Counted from the stretch's first letter, positions 1-10,009 are shown. The stretch is DNA of 64,000 bases from Pasteurella skyensis (GCF_013377295.1 NZ_CP016180.1:1488001-1552000), one strand, 5' to 3'. A program made the numbers and translations. Notes: generated by a model not told the origin, from the letters alone.

Positions 1-377
1 TCTAACATTCTTTTTTCAATTTTTTCAATATCTTCTGTGGTTAAAGAGTGTTCTAAATCAACATCATAGTAAAAACCGTTGTCGATCGTTGGACCAATCG
101 CCATTTTTGCATTTGGATAAAGTTGTTTAATTGCGTGGCCTAACAGGTGGGCACAAGAGTGACGAATAATCTCTAAACCGTCTTCATCTTTTGCAGCAAT
201 AATTTCTAATTTACTGTCTTGTTCAATCATATCGCACGCATCAACACGTACGCCATCTACACGACCTGCAATAGTCGCTTTAGCAAGACCTGAACCAATG
301 CTTTGAGCAACCTCAAAAACAGAAACTGCTTGTTCAAATTCACGTGTTGAGCCATCTGGCAAAGTAATAATTGGCAT
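1..377 (-). CDS. thrS: Threonyl-tRNA synthetase, N-terminal part (cut by window edge)
   Basis: Charges tRNA-Thr with threonine in the cytoplasm. The first 125 residues are present. They start [10 protein letters not shown] and cover the TGS domain (about 1-61) and the start of the editing domain, with the zinc-type HSCAH motif at 73-77 followed by a conserved [11 protein letters not shown] stretch. The rest lies beyond the left edge. ATG at 377 is preceded by AAAGGAAAA, which fits a ribosome binding site. About 200 bases of untranslated leader with a terminator-like hairpin precede it. The match to the E. coli N-terminus is close, so the identity is near certain. Confidence 0.97.
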   Translation of the reverse strand, partial: MPIITLPDGSTREFEQAVSVFEVAQSIGSGLAKATIAGRVDGVRVDACDMIEQDSKLEIIAAKDEDGLEIIRHSCAHLLGHAIKQLYPNAKMAIGPTIDNGFYYDVDLEHSLTTEDIEKIEKRML

Positions 378-510
378 AATTTTTTTTCCTTTACAGTGGT
401 CGCCCATACAAAAGGCAACTTGTTGTAGTCTTTGAAAAATAATTCACTACTTCGCTCGCTTTACTCGTATTGAAGTTATTTTTCTTTGACTATAATTAAT
501 CAAATAAAAA

Positions 511-529
511 AGGCAGATTTCTCTCTGCC
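511..529 (-). terminator. Terminator-like hairpin in the thrS leader (candidate attenuator)
   Basis: On the minus strand a GGCAGA / TCTGCC stem with a 6-base loop is followed directly by TTTTTTATTT. It lies downstream of the probable thrS promoter and about 135 bases before the thrS ATG. No minus-strand gene lies between promoter and hairpin for it to terminate, which makes attenuation of thrS likely. A long imperfect stem-loop at 435-483 sits between the hairpin and the gene. The mechanism is inference. Confidence 0.55.
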
Positions 530-580
530 CTACAAATTCTTGCTTATTATCACCTTTACAACAGGCAAATAAGCGGTGCG

Positions 581-608
581 ATTTTACCACAAATTTGCAA
601 ATCCTCAA
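581..608 (-). promoter_or_regulatory. Probable thrS promoter
   Basis: On the minus strand TTGAGG (603-608) and TAAAAT (581-586) are separated by 16 bases, a good sigma-70 layout. The element overlaps an uptake-signal-like tract. It points at thrS and would give a leader of about 195 bases. Confidence 0.5.
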
Positions 609-659
609 ATTAGATGTCATTATTTACAAGAATTTTTTAACTTATTTAAAGGAATGATT

Positions 660-920
660 ATGTTTGTAGAAATTTATGGACGCCTAACTTGCCCTTACTG
701 TCTTAGAGCAATTTTACTCGCTAAGAAGATGAAAAAACAATTAGATAATTTTGATTTTAAATTTATCAATATGACTGCTGAAAACATATCGAAATCGGAT
801 CTTGAACCTCGAGTTGGTAAAACAGTGGCTACCGTTCCTCAAATATTTGCTGATAACGAACATATCGGTGGTTGCACTGAATTTCAAGCATTTGCTAAAG
901 CAAAGTTTAATATTAGTTAA
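660..920 (+). CDS. grxA: Glutaredoxin 1
   Basis: A small thiol-disulfide oxidoreductase that uses glutathione to reduce targets such as ribonucleotide reductase. The 86-residue product has the CPYC active site at 11-14, a TVPQIF cis-proline segment and a following HIGG glutathione-binding turn, the order seen in E. coli GrxA (85 residues). The start at 660 is preferred over upstream in-frame ATGs because AAAGGA lies 6 bases upstream. It is convergent with lexA, with a hairpin between them. GrxA as opposed to another short glutaredoxin is supported by the AENISKSDL / VPQIF pattern. Confidence 0.9.
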   Translation: MFVEIYGRLTCPYCLRAILLAKKMKKQLDNFDFKFINMTAENISKSDLEPRVGKTVATVPQIFADNEHIGGCTEFQAFAKAKFNIS

Positions 921-928
921 CAACTAAA

Positions 929-959
929 AAGTGGTATTAAACTAGTTTAAATACCACTT
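929..959. terminator. Bidirectional terminator between grxA and lexA
   Basis: AAGTGGTAT (929-937) pairs with ATACCACTT (951-959) around a further self-complementary AAACTAGTTT centre. A-rich sequence lies on the left and T-rich on the right, so it can serve both convergent genes. Confidence 0.7.
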
Positions 960-966
960 GTTTAAT

Positions 967-1599
967 TTACATCCACGCATTATTACGAATTATTCCCACA
1001 GCAAGCCCCTCAATCTCAATATATTGTTTTGAAGGATCAACGACGATTGCTTCAAGTTCGTCATTTTCTGGGTGTAAATAAAGGATATTACCTTTCTTTT
1101 CTAAGCGTTTTACTGTGACTTCATCGTCAATTCGAGCGACCACAACCTGACCATTTCGTACAGTGTTAGTTTTATGCACGGCAAGCAAATCGCCATCCAA
1201 AATGCCAATATTTTCCATTGAGTTACCACTTACCTTAAGCAGATAATCCGCACAAGGGGAAAACATTTCACCATTAACAGGATAATGATTTTCAATATTC
1301 TCAATGGCTAAAATTGGTTCTCCTGCTGCAACTTTTCCGACAAGAGGCAACCCCTGCTCTTCACTTTCTTGCTCTTCTTCATCTATTAACAATTTAATGC
1401 CTCGTGAAGTGCCAGATAAAATTTCAATATAACCTTTACGAGCCAATGCTTTTAAGTGTTCCTCTGCTGCATTGGGTGATTTAAAACCAATTTCACGAGC
1501 AATTTCTACTCGAGTAGGTGGCATTCCAGTCTCTTCAATATGAGACTTAACAAGATCAAAAATTTCTTGCTGACGTTGTGTTAAGGGTTGACGTTGCAT
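967..1599 (-). CDS. lexA: LexA repressor, SOS regulon
   Basis: Transcriptional repressor that cleaves itself when RecA filaments form. The 210-residue product has an N-terminal winged helix-turn-helix (about 28-65), the Ala92-Gly93 cleavage bond in KVAAGEP, catalytic Ser127 in SGNSM and Lys164 in VTVK. Spacing matches E. coli LexA with an 8-residue longer linker (acidic EEEQESEEQ run). The gene is divergent from plsB, as in enterics. A LexA box in its own promoter indicates autoregulation. Confidence 0.98.
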   Translation of the reverse strand: MQRQPLTQRQQEIFDLVKSHIEETGMPPTRVEIAREIGFKSPNAAEEHLKALARKGYIEILSGTSRGIKLLIDEEEQESEEQGLPLVGKVAAGEPILAIENIENHYPVNGEMFSPCADYLLKVSGNSMENIGILDGDLLAVHKTNTVRNGQVVVARIDDEVTVKRLEKKGNILYLHPENDELEAIVVDPSKQYIEIEGLAVGIIRNNAWM

Positions 1600-1614
1600 A
1601 CAGATTTCTCCCTA

Positions 1615-1669
1615 CTGTTTTTATATACAGACAATATTGGCATTATATACAGTACAAGAGAATTTGCAA
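1615..1669 (-). promoter_or_regulatory. lexA promoter with one perfect and one weak SOS box
   Basis: CTGT-N8-ACAG is perfect at 1615-1630. A second ACAG half-site with a degenerate partner lies at 1637-1652, 22 bases away, echoing the double box of E. coli lexA. On the minus strand TTGCAA (1664-1669) and TATAAT (1642-1647), 16 bases apart, form the promoter. The distal box overlaps the -10. Confidence 0.8.
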
Positions 1670-1750
1670 CTAAGAAATTACGGATTAAACAAAAATTTTA
1701 TGTTAAAATTTCCGCCGTTTAACTTATTAGTAATTATAAAGGATTAATGA

Positions 1751-4162
1751 ATGTCTAAATTACTCTCTCTTTATCACACAGTATTAAAACTCCCTCTTTC
1801 TCTACTAGTGAGACCTCGTGCTATTCCCGAAAATCCTGTGTCAGAATTGAACTTAAATTTAGAGCAACCTATTATCTATATTTTGCCTTATAGCTCTCAA
1901 ACAGATTTATTAATTTTACAAAAACATTGCCTCAGCTTAAACCTTCCTGACCCATTGGGATATAACATATTAAAAGAGCAAAAACTATCTCGTGTTGTTT
2001 ACTTAGATCACAGTTGCTGTTTTGTAAAAACCAAAGAAAAAACTCAAAAAATATTTAATCAATATTTGAATTTACATAAAGATGATAAAGCGCTTGATGT
2101 TCAAGTTATTCCTGTTTCTGTATTGTGGGGACGTTCGCCTGGTAAAGAAAATGCGCCAAAATTACGTTTTTTAAGTTTTTTCCAACGCATTATCGCAATG
2201 TTATGGTTTGGAAGGGATAACTTTATCCGTTTTTCACAAGCGGTATCATTACGCTATATGACTGACGAACACGGCTCAGATACCAAAATTGCACATAAAC
2301 TGTCTCGTGTAGCAAGAATGCACTTTGCAAAACAACGCTATTCCGCAACAGGGCCACAGTTACCTAATCGCCAAGCAATGTTTAATAAACTATTGCAAAC
2401 ACCAAGTATCTTAGCGGCAATTGAAGAAGAAGCTAAAAAACCGAAAAGCTCACCTGAAAAAGCACGTAAAGAAGCAGAAAAAATGATGAATGAAATTGCT
2501 GCAAAAGTAAACTATAACAGTTTACGAGTCGCAGATCGTTTCTTAAGTTGGCTCTGGAATAAACTTTATCAAGGTATCACTGTTGAAAATGCAGATCGTG
2601 TACGTAAATTAGCCTTAGATGGTCACGAAATTGTGTATATTCCTTGTCACCGTAGCCATATGGACTATTTACTCCTCTCTTATCTTTTATACCACGAAGG
2701 TTTAGTGCCGCCACACATTGCTTCTGGTATCAATCTTAATTTTTGGCCAGCAGGTCCTCTTTTCCGTAGCTGGGGAGCCTTTTTTATCCGACGTACCTTT
2801 AATGGTAATCGTCTATATTCAACCATTTTCCGTGAATATTTAGCAGAACTATTCCATCGAGGCTATTCCGTTGAATACTTTATTGAAGGTGGACGTTCTC
2901 GAACAGGACGACTACTCACGCCAAAAACAGGTATGATGGCAATGACATTAAGAGCAGTACAAGGTGCAACTCGCCCAATTTCAATTGTACCTGTACATAT
3001 TGGCTATGAACACGTACTCGAAGTGGATACCTATGCTAAAGAATTACGAGGAGCCAAAAAAGAGAAAGAAAATGTCGCACTCGTCTTTAAAGTTATCAAA
3101 AAATTACGTAATTTAGGACAAGGATTTGTGAATTTTGGAGAACCGATTCAGCTTAATCACTACCTTAACGATCATTATCCACAATGGAAAGAAGAATTTG
3201 GAGAAGAACGTCCACAGTGGTTTAATAACGCCGTCAATGATGTCGCAAATCTTGTAATGACTAAAATCAATAATGCAGCAGCAGTTAATGCTCAAAACTT
3301 AATTGGTACTGCATTACTTAACTCTCGCCAACGCTCATTAACAAAAGAACAGCTTATTGAGCAAGTAGAAAGTTACTTACAATTACTCCATAATGTATCG
3401 TATGCTAATGATATTACAGTACCAAAAGAGTCTGCGTCACAGTTATTAGATCACGCTATTACCTTACCTCGTTCAGGTATTCTAATAGAAGCCGACAGCT
3501 TTGGAGATATTATCCGTTTAGATCGCCAATCTGCGGTATTAATGACTTACTACCGTAACAATATTCAACATTTATTTATATTACCTTCTCTGATTGCCAG
3601 TATTGTATTGCATCACGAAGCCGTATCAAAAGATTTGGTTGTACAAATTATTAATCGTATTTATCCGTTCTTAAAAGCAGAACTCTTTGTACGTTTTGAT
3701 GAGCAAACGCTCCATTCACAAATTGATGCGATTATCATCGAATTTACTCGTCAGGGCATCATTAAAAATGAAAGTGATATGCTCAGAATTAATACTCAAC
3801 AAATAAGAACATTACAACTCTATTCTGCTGGGGTTAGAGAACCATTACAACGCTATTACATAAGCTTAAGCTTACTGATTAAACAAAATGATATCAGTCG
3901 TAATGAATTAGAGGCTGAAAGTCGATCTATTGCACAACGCCTATCTGTATTACACGGAATCAACGCACCAGAATTTTTTGACAAAGCACTATTTTCTACT
4001 TTTATATCAAGTTTAAAATCTCAAGGTTACTTTGATGATGAAGATAAACCAAATATAGAAAAAGCAGTAGCCACACAGTCTCTGTTACAAGAACTTATTT
4101 CTATAGAAGTGCAACATTCTGTGCAGGGTGTTATGGTAAAATTAGAAGAGACTACTCACTGA
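1751..4162 (+). CDS. plsB: Glycerol-3-phosphate acyltransferase
   Basis: Inner-membrane enzyme that makes lysophosphatidic acid from glycerol-3-phosphate and acyl-ACP or acyl-CoA, the first step of phospholipid synthesis. At 803 residues it matches the large PlsB class (E. coli 807). The catalytic HRSHMD motif is at 300-305 and the substrate-binding EGGRSRTGR motif begins near 379, with the conserved FWPAGP and FIRRTF segments between them. ATG 1751 follows AAAGGATTA. It lies divergent from lexA with about 150 bases between them. Its 3' end is followed by an uptake-signal hairpin shared with deoD. Confidence 0.98.
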   Translation: MSKLLSLYHTVLKLPLSLLVRPRAIPENPVSELNLNLEQPIIYILPYSSQTDLLILQKHCLSLNLPDPLGYNILKEQKLSRVVYLDHSCCFVKTKEKTQKIFNQYLNLHKDDKALDVQVIPVSVLWGRSPGKENAPKLRFLSFFQRIIAMLWFGRDNFIRFSQAVSLRYMTDEHGSDTKIAHKLSRVARMHFAKQRYSATGPQLPNRQAMFNKLLQTPSILAAIEEEAKKPKSSPEKARKEAEKMMNEIAAKVNYNSLRVADRFLSWLWNKLYQGITVENADRVRKLALDGHEIVYIPCHRSHMDYLLLSYLLYHEGLVPPHIASGINLNFWPAGPLFRSWGAFFIRRTFNGNRLYSTIFREYLAELFHRGYSVEYFIEGGRSRTGRLLTPKTGMMAMTLRAVQGATRPISIVPVHIGYEHVLEVDTYAKELRGAKKEKENVALVFKVIKKLRNLGQGFVNFGEPIQLNHYLNDHYPQWKEEFGEERPQWFNNAVNDVANLVMTKINNAAAVNAQNLIGTALLNSRQRSLTKEQLIEQVESYLQLLHNVSYANDITVPKESASQLLDHAITLPRSGILIEADSFGDIIRLDRQSAVLMTYYRNNIQHLFILPSLIASIVLHHEAVSKDLVVQIINRIYPFLKAELFVRFDEQTLHSQIDAIIIEFTRQGIIKNESDMLRINTQQIRTLQLYSAGVREPLQRYYISLSLLIKQNDISRNELEAESRSIAQRLSVLHGINAPEFFDKALFSTFISSLKSQGYFDDEDKPNIEKAVATQSLLQELISIEVQHSVQGVMVKLEETTH

Positions 4163-4201
4163 TTTTAATACGGTTATTATATTAAATAACATTTGAAACT
4201 A

Positions 4202-4257
4202 ACAAGCGGTATGATAAAACTAAAAATTTGCAAATTTTTGTCCACATCATACCGCTT
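4202..4257. repeat. Inverted pair of DNA-uptake signals acting as a terminator
   Basis: ACAAGCGGTATGAT at the left pairs with ATCATACCGCTT at the right, with AAATTTGCAAATTT between. It lies between the convergent plsB and deoD 3' ends and can serve as a terminator for both. The core is the Actinobacillus-type uptake signal. Confidence 0.8.
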
Positions 4258-4265
4258 CTATTTTA

Positions 4266-4979
4266 TTAGTCGTCCAATAAAACTGACTCTAACGCAATTT
4301 CAATCATATCATTGAAAGTCAATTGACGTTCTTCTGCTGTTGTTTGCTCGCCCGTGCGGATATGGTCTGAAACAGTACAAATCGATAATGCTTTTGCACC
4401 AAATTCTGCTGCTACACCATAGATGCCTGCTGCTTCCATTTCAACACCTAAAATGCCATATTTTTCCATTACATCAAACATTTCAAAATCTGGTGTGTAG
4501 AAAAGATCCGCTGAGAAAAGGTTACCAACACGAACGTTAACACCTTTTGCTTTAGCTGCTTGAACTGCTGCTGCTGTCATATCAAAATCTGCAATCGCTG
4601 CAAAATCGTGATCTTTAAAACGCATACGATTTACTTTTGAATCTGTACAAGCACCCATTCCAATAACCACATCACGTAATTTCACATCTTTACGTACTGC
4701 ACCACAAGAACCAACACGGATGATTTTCTTCACTCCGTATTCTGTGATTAATTCTTTTGTGTAGATTGAACAAGATGGGATACCCATTCCGTGTCCCATA
4801 ACAGAGATTTTACGACCTTTGTAAGTCCCTGTGTAACCAAGCATATTACGAACATTCGTTACTTCTTTTACATCTTGTAAAAAAGTTTCTGCAATATACT
4901 TAGCACGAAGTGGATCACCCGGCATTAATACTACATCTGAAAATGCACCTTCTGGCGCGTTAATATGTGGAGTTGCCAT
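4266..4979 (-). CDS. deoD: Purine nucleoside phosphorylase, DeoD type
   Basis: Cleaves purine (deoxy)nucleosides with phosphate to base and (deoxy)ribose-1-phosphate. The 237-residue protein is the hexameric class: [15 protein letters not shown] start, the phosphate-binding GDPLRA (21-26), RVGSCGA, the MEAAG ribose-binding segment and a VSDHIRTGE segment with the catalytic Asp. Length matches E. coli DeoD (239). It is last in a co-directional set transporter-deoC-deoD, 78 bases after deoC, so imported nucleosides can be split and the sugar sent to DeoC. Confidence 0.97.
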   Translation of the reverse strand: MATPHINAPEGAFSDVVLMPGDPLRAKYIAETFLQDVKEVTNVRNMLGYTGTYKGRKISVMGHGMGIPSCSIYTKELITEYGVKKIIRVGSCGAVRKDVKLRDVVIGMGACTDSKVNRMRFKDHDFAAIADFDMTAAAVQAAKAKGVNVRVGNLFSADLFYTPDFEMFDVMEKYGILGVEMEAAGIYGVAAEFGAKALSICTVSDHIRTGEQTTAEERQLTFNDMIEIALESVLLDD

Positions 4980-5057
4980 TTTATTTTCCTCATTTAGTTT
5001 GTAATAAAAATTTTAAGCGGTACGATTTTGCTATAAATTTACAAAATTATTTTGCAA

Positions 5058-5831
5058 TTAATAACCTGTTACTGATTGTTCTTCAGTTCCATTTAATGTA
5101 GCTAATAAATTAGCCAATAAACTTGATGCACCAAAACGGAAGTGAGTTGAATTTACCCAATCTTTACCTAAAATATCTGCCGCTAATGATAAATACTGTT
5201 CAGCCTCTGCCGTTGTTTTCACACCACCTGCTGCTTTGAAACCAACTTTATCCGCCACATTTAAGTCACGAATCACTTCCAACATAATTCTAGCAGATTC
5301 TAAGGTTGCATTCACAGGAACTTTACCTGTTGATGTTTTAATAAAATCCGCTCCTGCATTAATCGCAATTTCACTTGCTTTACGAATAAGCTGTTCTGTT
5401 TTTAACTCACCTGTTTCAATGATAACTTTCAATAAAACATTCGCCTGCTCGCATACTGCTTTACACTGTTTGACTAATTCAAAGCCAACGTGTTCATTAC
5501 CTGAGATTAATGCTTTATATGGAAATACCACATCCACTTCATCTGCACCATAAGCAACCGCAGCTTTAGTTTCTGCTACAGCAATGTCAATATCATCATT
5601 ACCGTGAGGGAAATTAGTCACTGTTGCCACTTTTACATCTAAGCCTAATGCTTTTAATGTTTTATGTGCCACTGGAATAAAACGTGGATAAATACAAACG
5701 GCAGCAGGGCTACCAAAATCTGTTTTTGCTTGATTACATAATGTAATCACTTTTGCATCTGTATCATTATCATTTAAAGTGGTTAAATCCATCAATGATA
5801 ATGCTTGCTCTGCAATTTGTTTTTGATTCAT
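5058..5831 (-). CDS. deoC: Deoxyribose-phosphate aldolase
   Basis: Splits 2-deoxyribose-5-phosphate to glyceraldehyde-3-phosphate and acetaldehyde. In the 257-residue product the Schiff-base lysine is Lys165 in FIKTSTGK. The second active-site lysine is Lys199 in VGFKAAGG and the conserved Asp100 is in ADEVD. It belongs to the enteric DeoC class. It lies between the nucleoside transporter and deoD, with a hairpin upstream. No deoA or deoB is in this window. Confidence 0.97.
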   Translation of the reverse strand: MNQKQIAEQALSLMDLTTLNDNDTDAKVITLCNQAKTDFGSPAAVCIYPRFIPVAHKTLKALGLDVKVATVTNFPHGNDDIDIAVAETKAAVAYGADEVDVVFPYKALISGNEHVGFELVKQCKAVCEQANVLLKVIIETGELKTEQLIRKASEIAINAGADFIKTSTGKVPVNATLESARIMLEVIRDLNVADKVGFKAAGGVKTTAEAEQYLSLAADILGKDWVNSTHFRFGASSLLANLLATLNGTEEQSVTGY

Positions 5832-5888
5832 TTTTTCTCCTTCTTGAAAACGTATAAAGTAATCGTTTTCTTAACTCTAAAACGACAA

Positions 5889-5910
5889 ACACCACTGTTA
5901 CCAGTGGTGT
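5889..5910. terminator. Intercistronic hairpin between the transporter and deoC
   Basis: ACACCACTG (5889-5897) pairs with CAGTGGTGT (5902-5910). The plus strand continues with TTTTT; the minus strand continues TTGTCGTTTT. On the minus strand it may end or trim part of the transporter transcript before deoC. Confidence 0.55.
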
Positions 5911-5930
5911 TTTTAATGTTATGTAAAAAA

Positions 5931-7196
5931 TTAAACCAGTGCTCCACTAATTCCAATAAATAATCCTGCAATAGTTGCACTCATTAAGTTAGAAAGTGAT
6001 CCTGCTAATACTGCTCTCATACCTAAACGAGCAATATCACTACGACGACTAGGCGCCATTGTACCAATACCACCGATTAGGATTGCAATTGAACTAAAGT
6101 TTGCAAATCCACAAAGTGCGAAAGTAACAATTGCAACTGTTTTATCTGTTAAATGAACTGCTGATTCTGGCGCTAAATATTTAATGAACTCTAAGTAACC
6201 CACAAACTCATTTACAACCAATTTAAGCCCAATCATTTCACCTGCAATTGATGCTTCATTCCAAGGTACACCAATGACCCAAGCTAATGGTTTAAATACT
6301 AAACCGAAGATAAGACTTAATGACCATTCTGGATGATCAAACCAGCCACCAATACCACCGATTACACCATTAATTAATGCAATTAACGCCACAAATGCGA
6401 TTAACATTGCACCTACGTTAGCCGCTAAGCCTAAACCTGTGCTTGCACCTGAAGCTGCGGCTTCTAATACGTTTGCTGGTTTCTCTAAATCAACTTCTTC
6501 TAATTGATCTTTAAATTGTTCTGTTTGTGGAAGAATAATTTTAGCAAATAATAATCCACCCGGTGCCGCCATAAACGATGCAGCAATTAAGTAAGGTAAT
6601 GGAACACCCATTCCTGCATAAGCTGCCATTACAGCACCTGCAATTGAAGCAGTACCACCACTCATTACAGCAAATAGCTCTGATTCAGTCATTTTATTTA
6701 CAAAAGGCTTAACCACTAATGGGGCTTCTGTCTGTCCAACAAAGATATTTGCAGCTGCTGACATTGATTCTGCTTGCGAAGTACCTAGTGCTTTTTGTAA
6801 TAAACCACCTAATACTCGGATAACCATTTGCATAATACCCACGTAGTAAAGTACTGAAATTAACGCAGAGAAGAAAACGATAGTTGGTAATACACGGAAA
6901 GCAAAGACGAAGCCGCCCCCACCAAATACTTCAAACATTTTGTCTGAAACCAAACCACCAAATAAGAATGAAATTCCTTCATTTCCATAAGAAATCACTT
7001 TTGAAACAGCATCAGCCGCCCCACCTAATGCATCACGACCTTGTGGTACATATAAAATCAATGCCCCAATAGTAATCTGTAATGCTAATGCACCTAAAAC
7101 AGTACGATAGTTGATTGCCTTTTTATTATTAGAAAACACAAAAGCAATAGCTAAAAGTACAAAAATACCTAAAAAGCTGTTTAATACACTATTCAT
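5931..7196 (-). CDS. Concentrative nucleoside transporter (NupC/NupX family)
   Basis: Ion-coupled uptake of nucleosides through the inner membrane. The 421-residue hydrophobic protein has CNT-family signatures: an N-terminal helix followed by SNNKKAINYRT, then FVFAFRVLP, GQTEAPLVVKPF (the first substrate loop) and GFANFSSIAI (the second). The N-terminus and the YGNEGISFLFGGLV segment resemble E. coli NupX (YeiM) more than NupC, so no symbol is assigned. Heading a run with deoC and deoD supports a nucleoside substrate. A CRP-like site lies upstream. Confidence 0.92.
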   Translation of the reverse strand: MNSVLNSFLGIFVLLAIAFVFSNNKKAINYRTVLGALALQITIGALILYVPQGRDALGGAADAVSKVISYGNEGISFLFGGLVSDKMFEVFGGGGFVFAFRVLPTIVFFSALISVLYYVGIMQMVIRVLGGLLQKALGTSQAESMSAAANIFVGQTEAPLVVKPFVNKMTESELFAVMSGGTASIAGAVMAAYAGMGVPLPYLIAASFMAAPGGLLFAKIILPQTEQFKDQLEEVDLEKPANVLEAAASGASTGLGLAANVGAMLIAFVALIALINGVIGGIGGWFDHPEWSLSLIFGLVFKPLAWVIGVPWNEASIAGEMIGLKLVVNEFVGYLEFIKYLAPESAVHLTDKTVAIVTFALCGFANFSSIAILIGGIGTMAPSRRSDIARLGMRAVLAGSLSNLMSATIAGLFIGISGALV

Positions 7197-7237
7197 ATTG
7201 ATAAAACCTCGTTAAATGATTAAATTAAAGTGGGCTA

Positions 7238-7308
7238 ATTGTACAGATTTTTTCACAAAAAATCTCAAAAAATCTCAAAATATATTAAAATATGAGACTT
7301 ACTTCACA
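7238..7308 (-). promoter_or_regulatory. Promoter region of the nucleoside operon with a CRP-like site
   Basis: TGAGA-N6-TCACA at 7293-7308 has one mismatch to the CRP consensus TGTGA-N6-TCACA. A possible -10 TACAAT on the minus strand lies at 7238-7243, placing the site near -70. The stretch between holds two TTTTTGAGAT repeats. CRP control of nucleoside catabolism is established in enterics; here it is inferred. Confidence 0.5.
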
Positions 7309-7357
7309 TTTTATCTCACTTTACACCACTAATGCAAATTATGTTAATTAAATAACA

Positions 7358-9778
7358 TCATACTTTAAACAATTCGATATGTTGCTCCCCTCCCTTAGTG
7401 GTAAATTGATAAAACTGAGGAAAGCTAAAACTTATCTTCTCGGCTTGCTTCTCTGCATAAGTTGCATTGATCAGCCGAACCTTTTGTGCTTTACTACCAA
7501 TACAATTTAAATAAATATCTAATTGATTCTTTTCATCTAAAATATACACATTAAATGTTTTATCACCACGATTCTCAAAGAAAAATTGCGTAAAACCTTC
7601 TACTGCAAAATTACCAATTTCCTTTGGTAACGGATTTGCTTTTAAATAAGCCATTTTACTTTCTTGTTGCACGTTCCCTAGCTTTGGTTCATCACTCACC
7701 ACACTATCTTCAAACACCAATTGCCATTTTTTATTAGAAATATCTGAGCGAATCGATGATTGTTTTTGATAATTCACGCCTGTTTGCACCACTATACAAC
7801 GATTCACTAAATTACTGATAAACATCTGTAACTCATAGTTAAGGTAATGCGAATAGCAAAAAACATTTAAAGAATGTGGAGCAGAAACACTTTGGTACAA
7901 TTTATTTGAAAGCAACTTTAATGCATCCAATAACGCATTATCACCTTCAAAATACTCAGTACGAATTTCATTCCACATATTACGATAAATCAATCCAATA
8001 CTTCCAATAATTCGTTGTGATGAGCTGCTTAAATTAAAAAGATCTGTCAATGATAACTTAGAAATATCTAAACCTTGCTCATAAGTAGAATCTTTCGTTA
8101 AATTCACAATAACAGCTAAATGTCGTATTTCATTAGGGTGATACCATGCTTCACTACTTGGTAATGGCGACTTGATAGGCATATACAAACGTAAATCAGT
8201 AATAAATTTGCGTAATTTTGCTAAACTCACTGTTTTACTCATAATATGTAAACGTGTTTTAGGCGCAATCAATCCATTAAAATAAGCCCAAGCAACAAGT
8301 TGGGTCAGATGAGGGAAATATTGAACATAACGATTGCTTGAATTATAAACAATTTTAGGTTCGTGATTTAACAAATACCACCCTCTTTCAGAAGTTGAAC
8401 TATTCGATTCAACAAAAGTCAGCTCTTTCTCCTCTAAATTCCATTTAATTTTATTATTGAGCAAAGGAACTTTATCAGGCAACACTTCAAAAGTAGAGTA
8501 AAGTTGACGCATTAGTGCATCGCTATCTTGAGATAAAATTCTAGGCTCAACATTCAACTTTCTAGCAAAATTAACCAAGTTATAATAGCTTTGAATAAAG
8601 AGATCAACCAAAGTTTGTTGATGCTCCATCGCTTGCTTTATCTTCCAAAAAGATCGACTATCTAATACATTCAGCTGCTCGGGTGACCATTGCCACTGTG
8701 AAATAAGATCTTGTAACTTACTTAATCGCCCACCTCTGTATTGTTTACCACTAGTTACTTTTATATAAAAACAGCATCGAATATTTTCAAGGCGCTCAAA
8801 TTCTTCTTCCTGAATTAAATAGTCTGTCACTTGCTCAAGCATTGCTAAGTAAGGATCAAAATGGTAGTCATTTCTCCCTTCTTCTAATAGAATTTTTTTG
8901 AATTGCTTAGAGATCAAATTTGTTTCTGGATAGGTTTTTGTATAACTTTCTAACAATAAAATTTTTAGTGCGGATTTGTAGGGAGAATTAATGCTTTTAT
9001 AAAGCTGCCACAAACTAGCACCAAAAAACTCATCAATAGAAAGCTCTGAAAAATCACCAAAATCAACCCATTCACTAAGAACAAGACCATTAGCAACAGC
9101 TTGATCAATCGCTTCTTGATATGATTGCCCTTGTGATTTGAGTAAGTGAAGCCACAAAATGCGTTTACCCGCTAATCTAATGGCAGAACGATAAAATTCA
9201 TCCAATAAAAAAAAGTGTTGTGCCGATCCGCTATTTTCTTTCGACACTTGATTATGATAAAGATGGTTTTTAAACTGATTAGGGTTCATCAAATAAAAAT
9301 GAATTTCAACCTGAAACTGATTTGCCCACTCTTTAATTAAATTAAATTTACTCTCTATCAATGACCGCTGCTGTACACTAAACTCCTTCTCACTACACAC
9401 CCAAATATCCAAATCAGATAATGGAGTCTGTGAAATGGAACCCGTACTACCCATTGCATATATCCCATCAAAATCAGGTTCATCTTCTGTAAATAACTCA
9501 ATAGCAGTACCCAATTTTTCTTGTAAATAGTGATCTTGATAAGCAGTAGGAGTGAAATGCCAAATACCTTTTGACACAGCAGGAACATATCCAGGTAAGG
9601 AGGGATGATTATAGTTAATTAAAACAGGAAGTAGTTGAAAAATATGTTTAGAATCAATGTCATAAGAAGACAGAGCTCTTTCAATTCTCAATTCATCAAG
9701 GGCATCAACTTGCTGTTTTGCAATTTCCATTTGCAAAACACTTTGATATTCTTTTGATAATAGACTTAATTGAGACAC
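7358..9778 (-). CDS. cyaA: Adenylate cyclase, class I
   Basis: Makes cAMP for CRP in the cytoplasm. The 806-residue protein carries the nucleotidyltransferase signature GSTGSISQTPLSDLDIW near residues 109-125 and the long C-terminal regulatory half typical of enteric and Pasteurellaceae enzymes (E. coli 848). The start is a GTG at 9778 with GGAG about 8 bases upstream. An N-terminal extension of about 15 residues precedes the conserved ALDELRIERAL helix, so the next ATG is an alternative. A CRP-like site overlaps the probable -10. Confidence 0.97.
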   Translation of the reverse strand: MSQLSLLSKEYQSVLQMEIAKQQVDALDELRIERALSSYDIDSKHIFQLLPVLINYNHPSLPGYVPAVSKGIWHFTPTAYQDHYLQEKLGTAIELFTEDEPDFDGIYAMGSTGSISQTPLSDLDIWVCSEKEFSVQQRSLIESKFNLIKEWANQFQVEIHFYLMNPNQFKNHLYHNQVSKENSGSAQHFFLLDEFYRSAIRLAGKRILWLHLLKSQGQSYQEAIDQAVANGLVLSEWVDFGDFSELSIDEFFGASLWQLYKSINSPYKSALKILLLESYTKTYPETNLISKQFKKILLEEGRNDYHFDPYLAMLEQVTDYLIQEEEFERLENIRCCFYIKVTSGKQYRGGRLSKLQDLISQWQWSPEQLNVLDSRSFWKIKQAMEHQQTLVDLFIQSYYNLVNFARKLNVEPRILSQDSDALMRQLYSTFEVLPDKVPLLNNKIKWNLEEKELTFVESNSSTSERGWYLLNHEPKIVYNSSNRYVQYFPHLTQLVAWAYFNGLIAPKTRLHIMSKTVSLAKLRKFITDLRLYMPIKSPLPSSEAWYHPNEIRHLAVIVNLTKDSTYEQGLDISKLSLTDLFNLSSSSQRIIGSIGLIYRNMWNEIRTEYFEGDNALLDALKLLSNKLYQSVSAPHSLNVFCYSHYLNYELQMFISNLVNRCIVVQTGVNYQKQSSIRSDISNKKWQLVFEDSVVSDEPKLGNVQQESKMAYLKANPLPKEIGNFAVEGFTQFFFENRGDKTFNVYILDEKNQLDIYLNCIGSKAQKVRLINATYAEKQAEKISFSFPQFYQFTTKGGEQHIELFKV

Positions 9779-9797
9779 AAATCACTCCGAATAAAAC

Positions 9798-9813
9798 TGT
9801 GATCAATGTATCA
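9798..9813. promoter_or_regulatory. CRP-like site over the cyaA promoter
   Basis: TGTGA-TCAATG-TATCA has a perfect left half-site and a 3/5 right half. On the minus strand it overlaps the likely -10 TACATT, about 20 bases before the cyaA GTG. In E. coli cAMP-CRP represses cyaA from a site in this position. Feedback control here is inferred. Confidence 0.5.
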
Positions 9814-9920
9814 TTTTTTGACAAAAAGTAAAGTTTTGAATAATGTATTTTGCTAATTTTTACGCCGAATCTTGATTTACAACAATAACTATAAAAAAAG
9901 GATCCCATGTCATAGCATCA

Positions 9921-9972
9921 AGCGGGTACATTCACTTAAAAATTTGCAAATTTTTATCACAATCTACCCGCT
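9921..9972. repeat. Variant inverted uptake-signal pair
   Basis: AGCGGGTA pairs with TACCCGCT around AAAATTTGCAAATTTTT. Each core carries one extra G relative to AAGCGGTA, so it is a degenerate uptake-signal pair. It lies upstream of cyaA at the left edge of the accessory island. Confidence 0.6.
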
Positions 9973-10009
9973 ATGTTTTCTTTTATCTACAAAACAAATC
10001 AAACATCAC

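Noticed and set aside
434-465. GAGCGAAG-type tract shared with 13600-13625 as a mobile repeat
   Set aside because: The shared part is only about 12 bases and simple in sequence; not enough to define a repeat family.
435-483. The stem-loop before thrS as a T-box
   Set aside because: T-boxes are typical of Gram-positives and the conserved T-box sequence is absent; it is kept only as part of the leader.
5236-5553. A plus-strand open frame of about 100 codons
   Set aside because: It lies wholly antisense to deoC, whose catalytic residues and length are intact.
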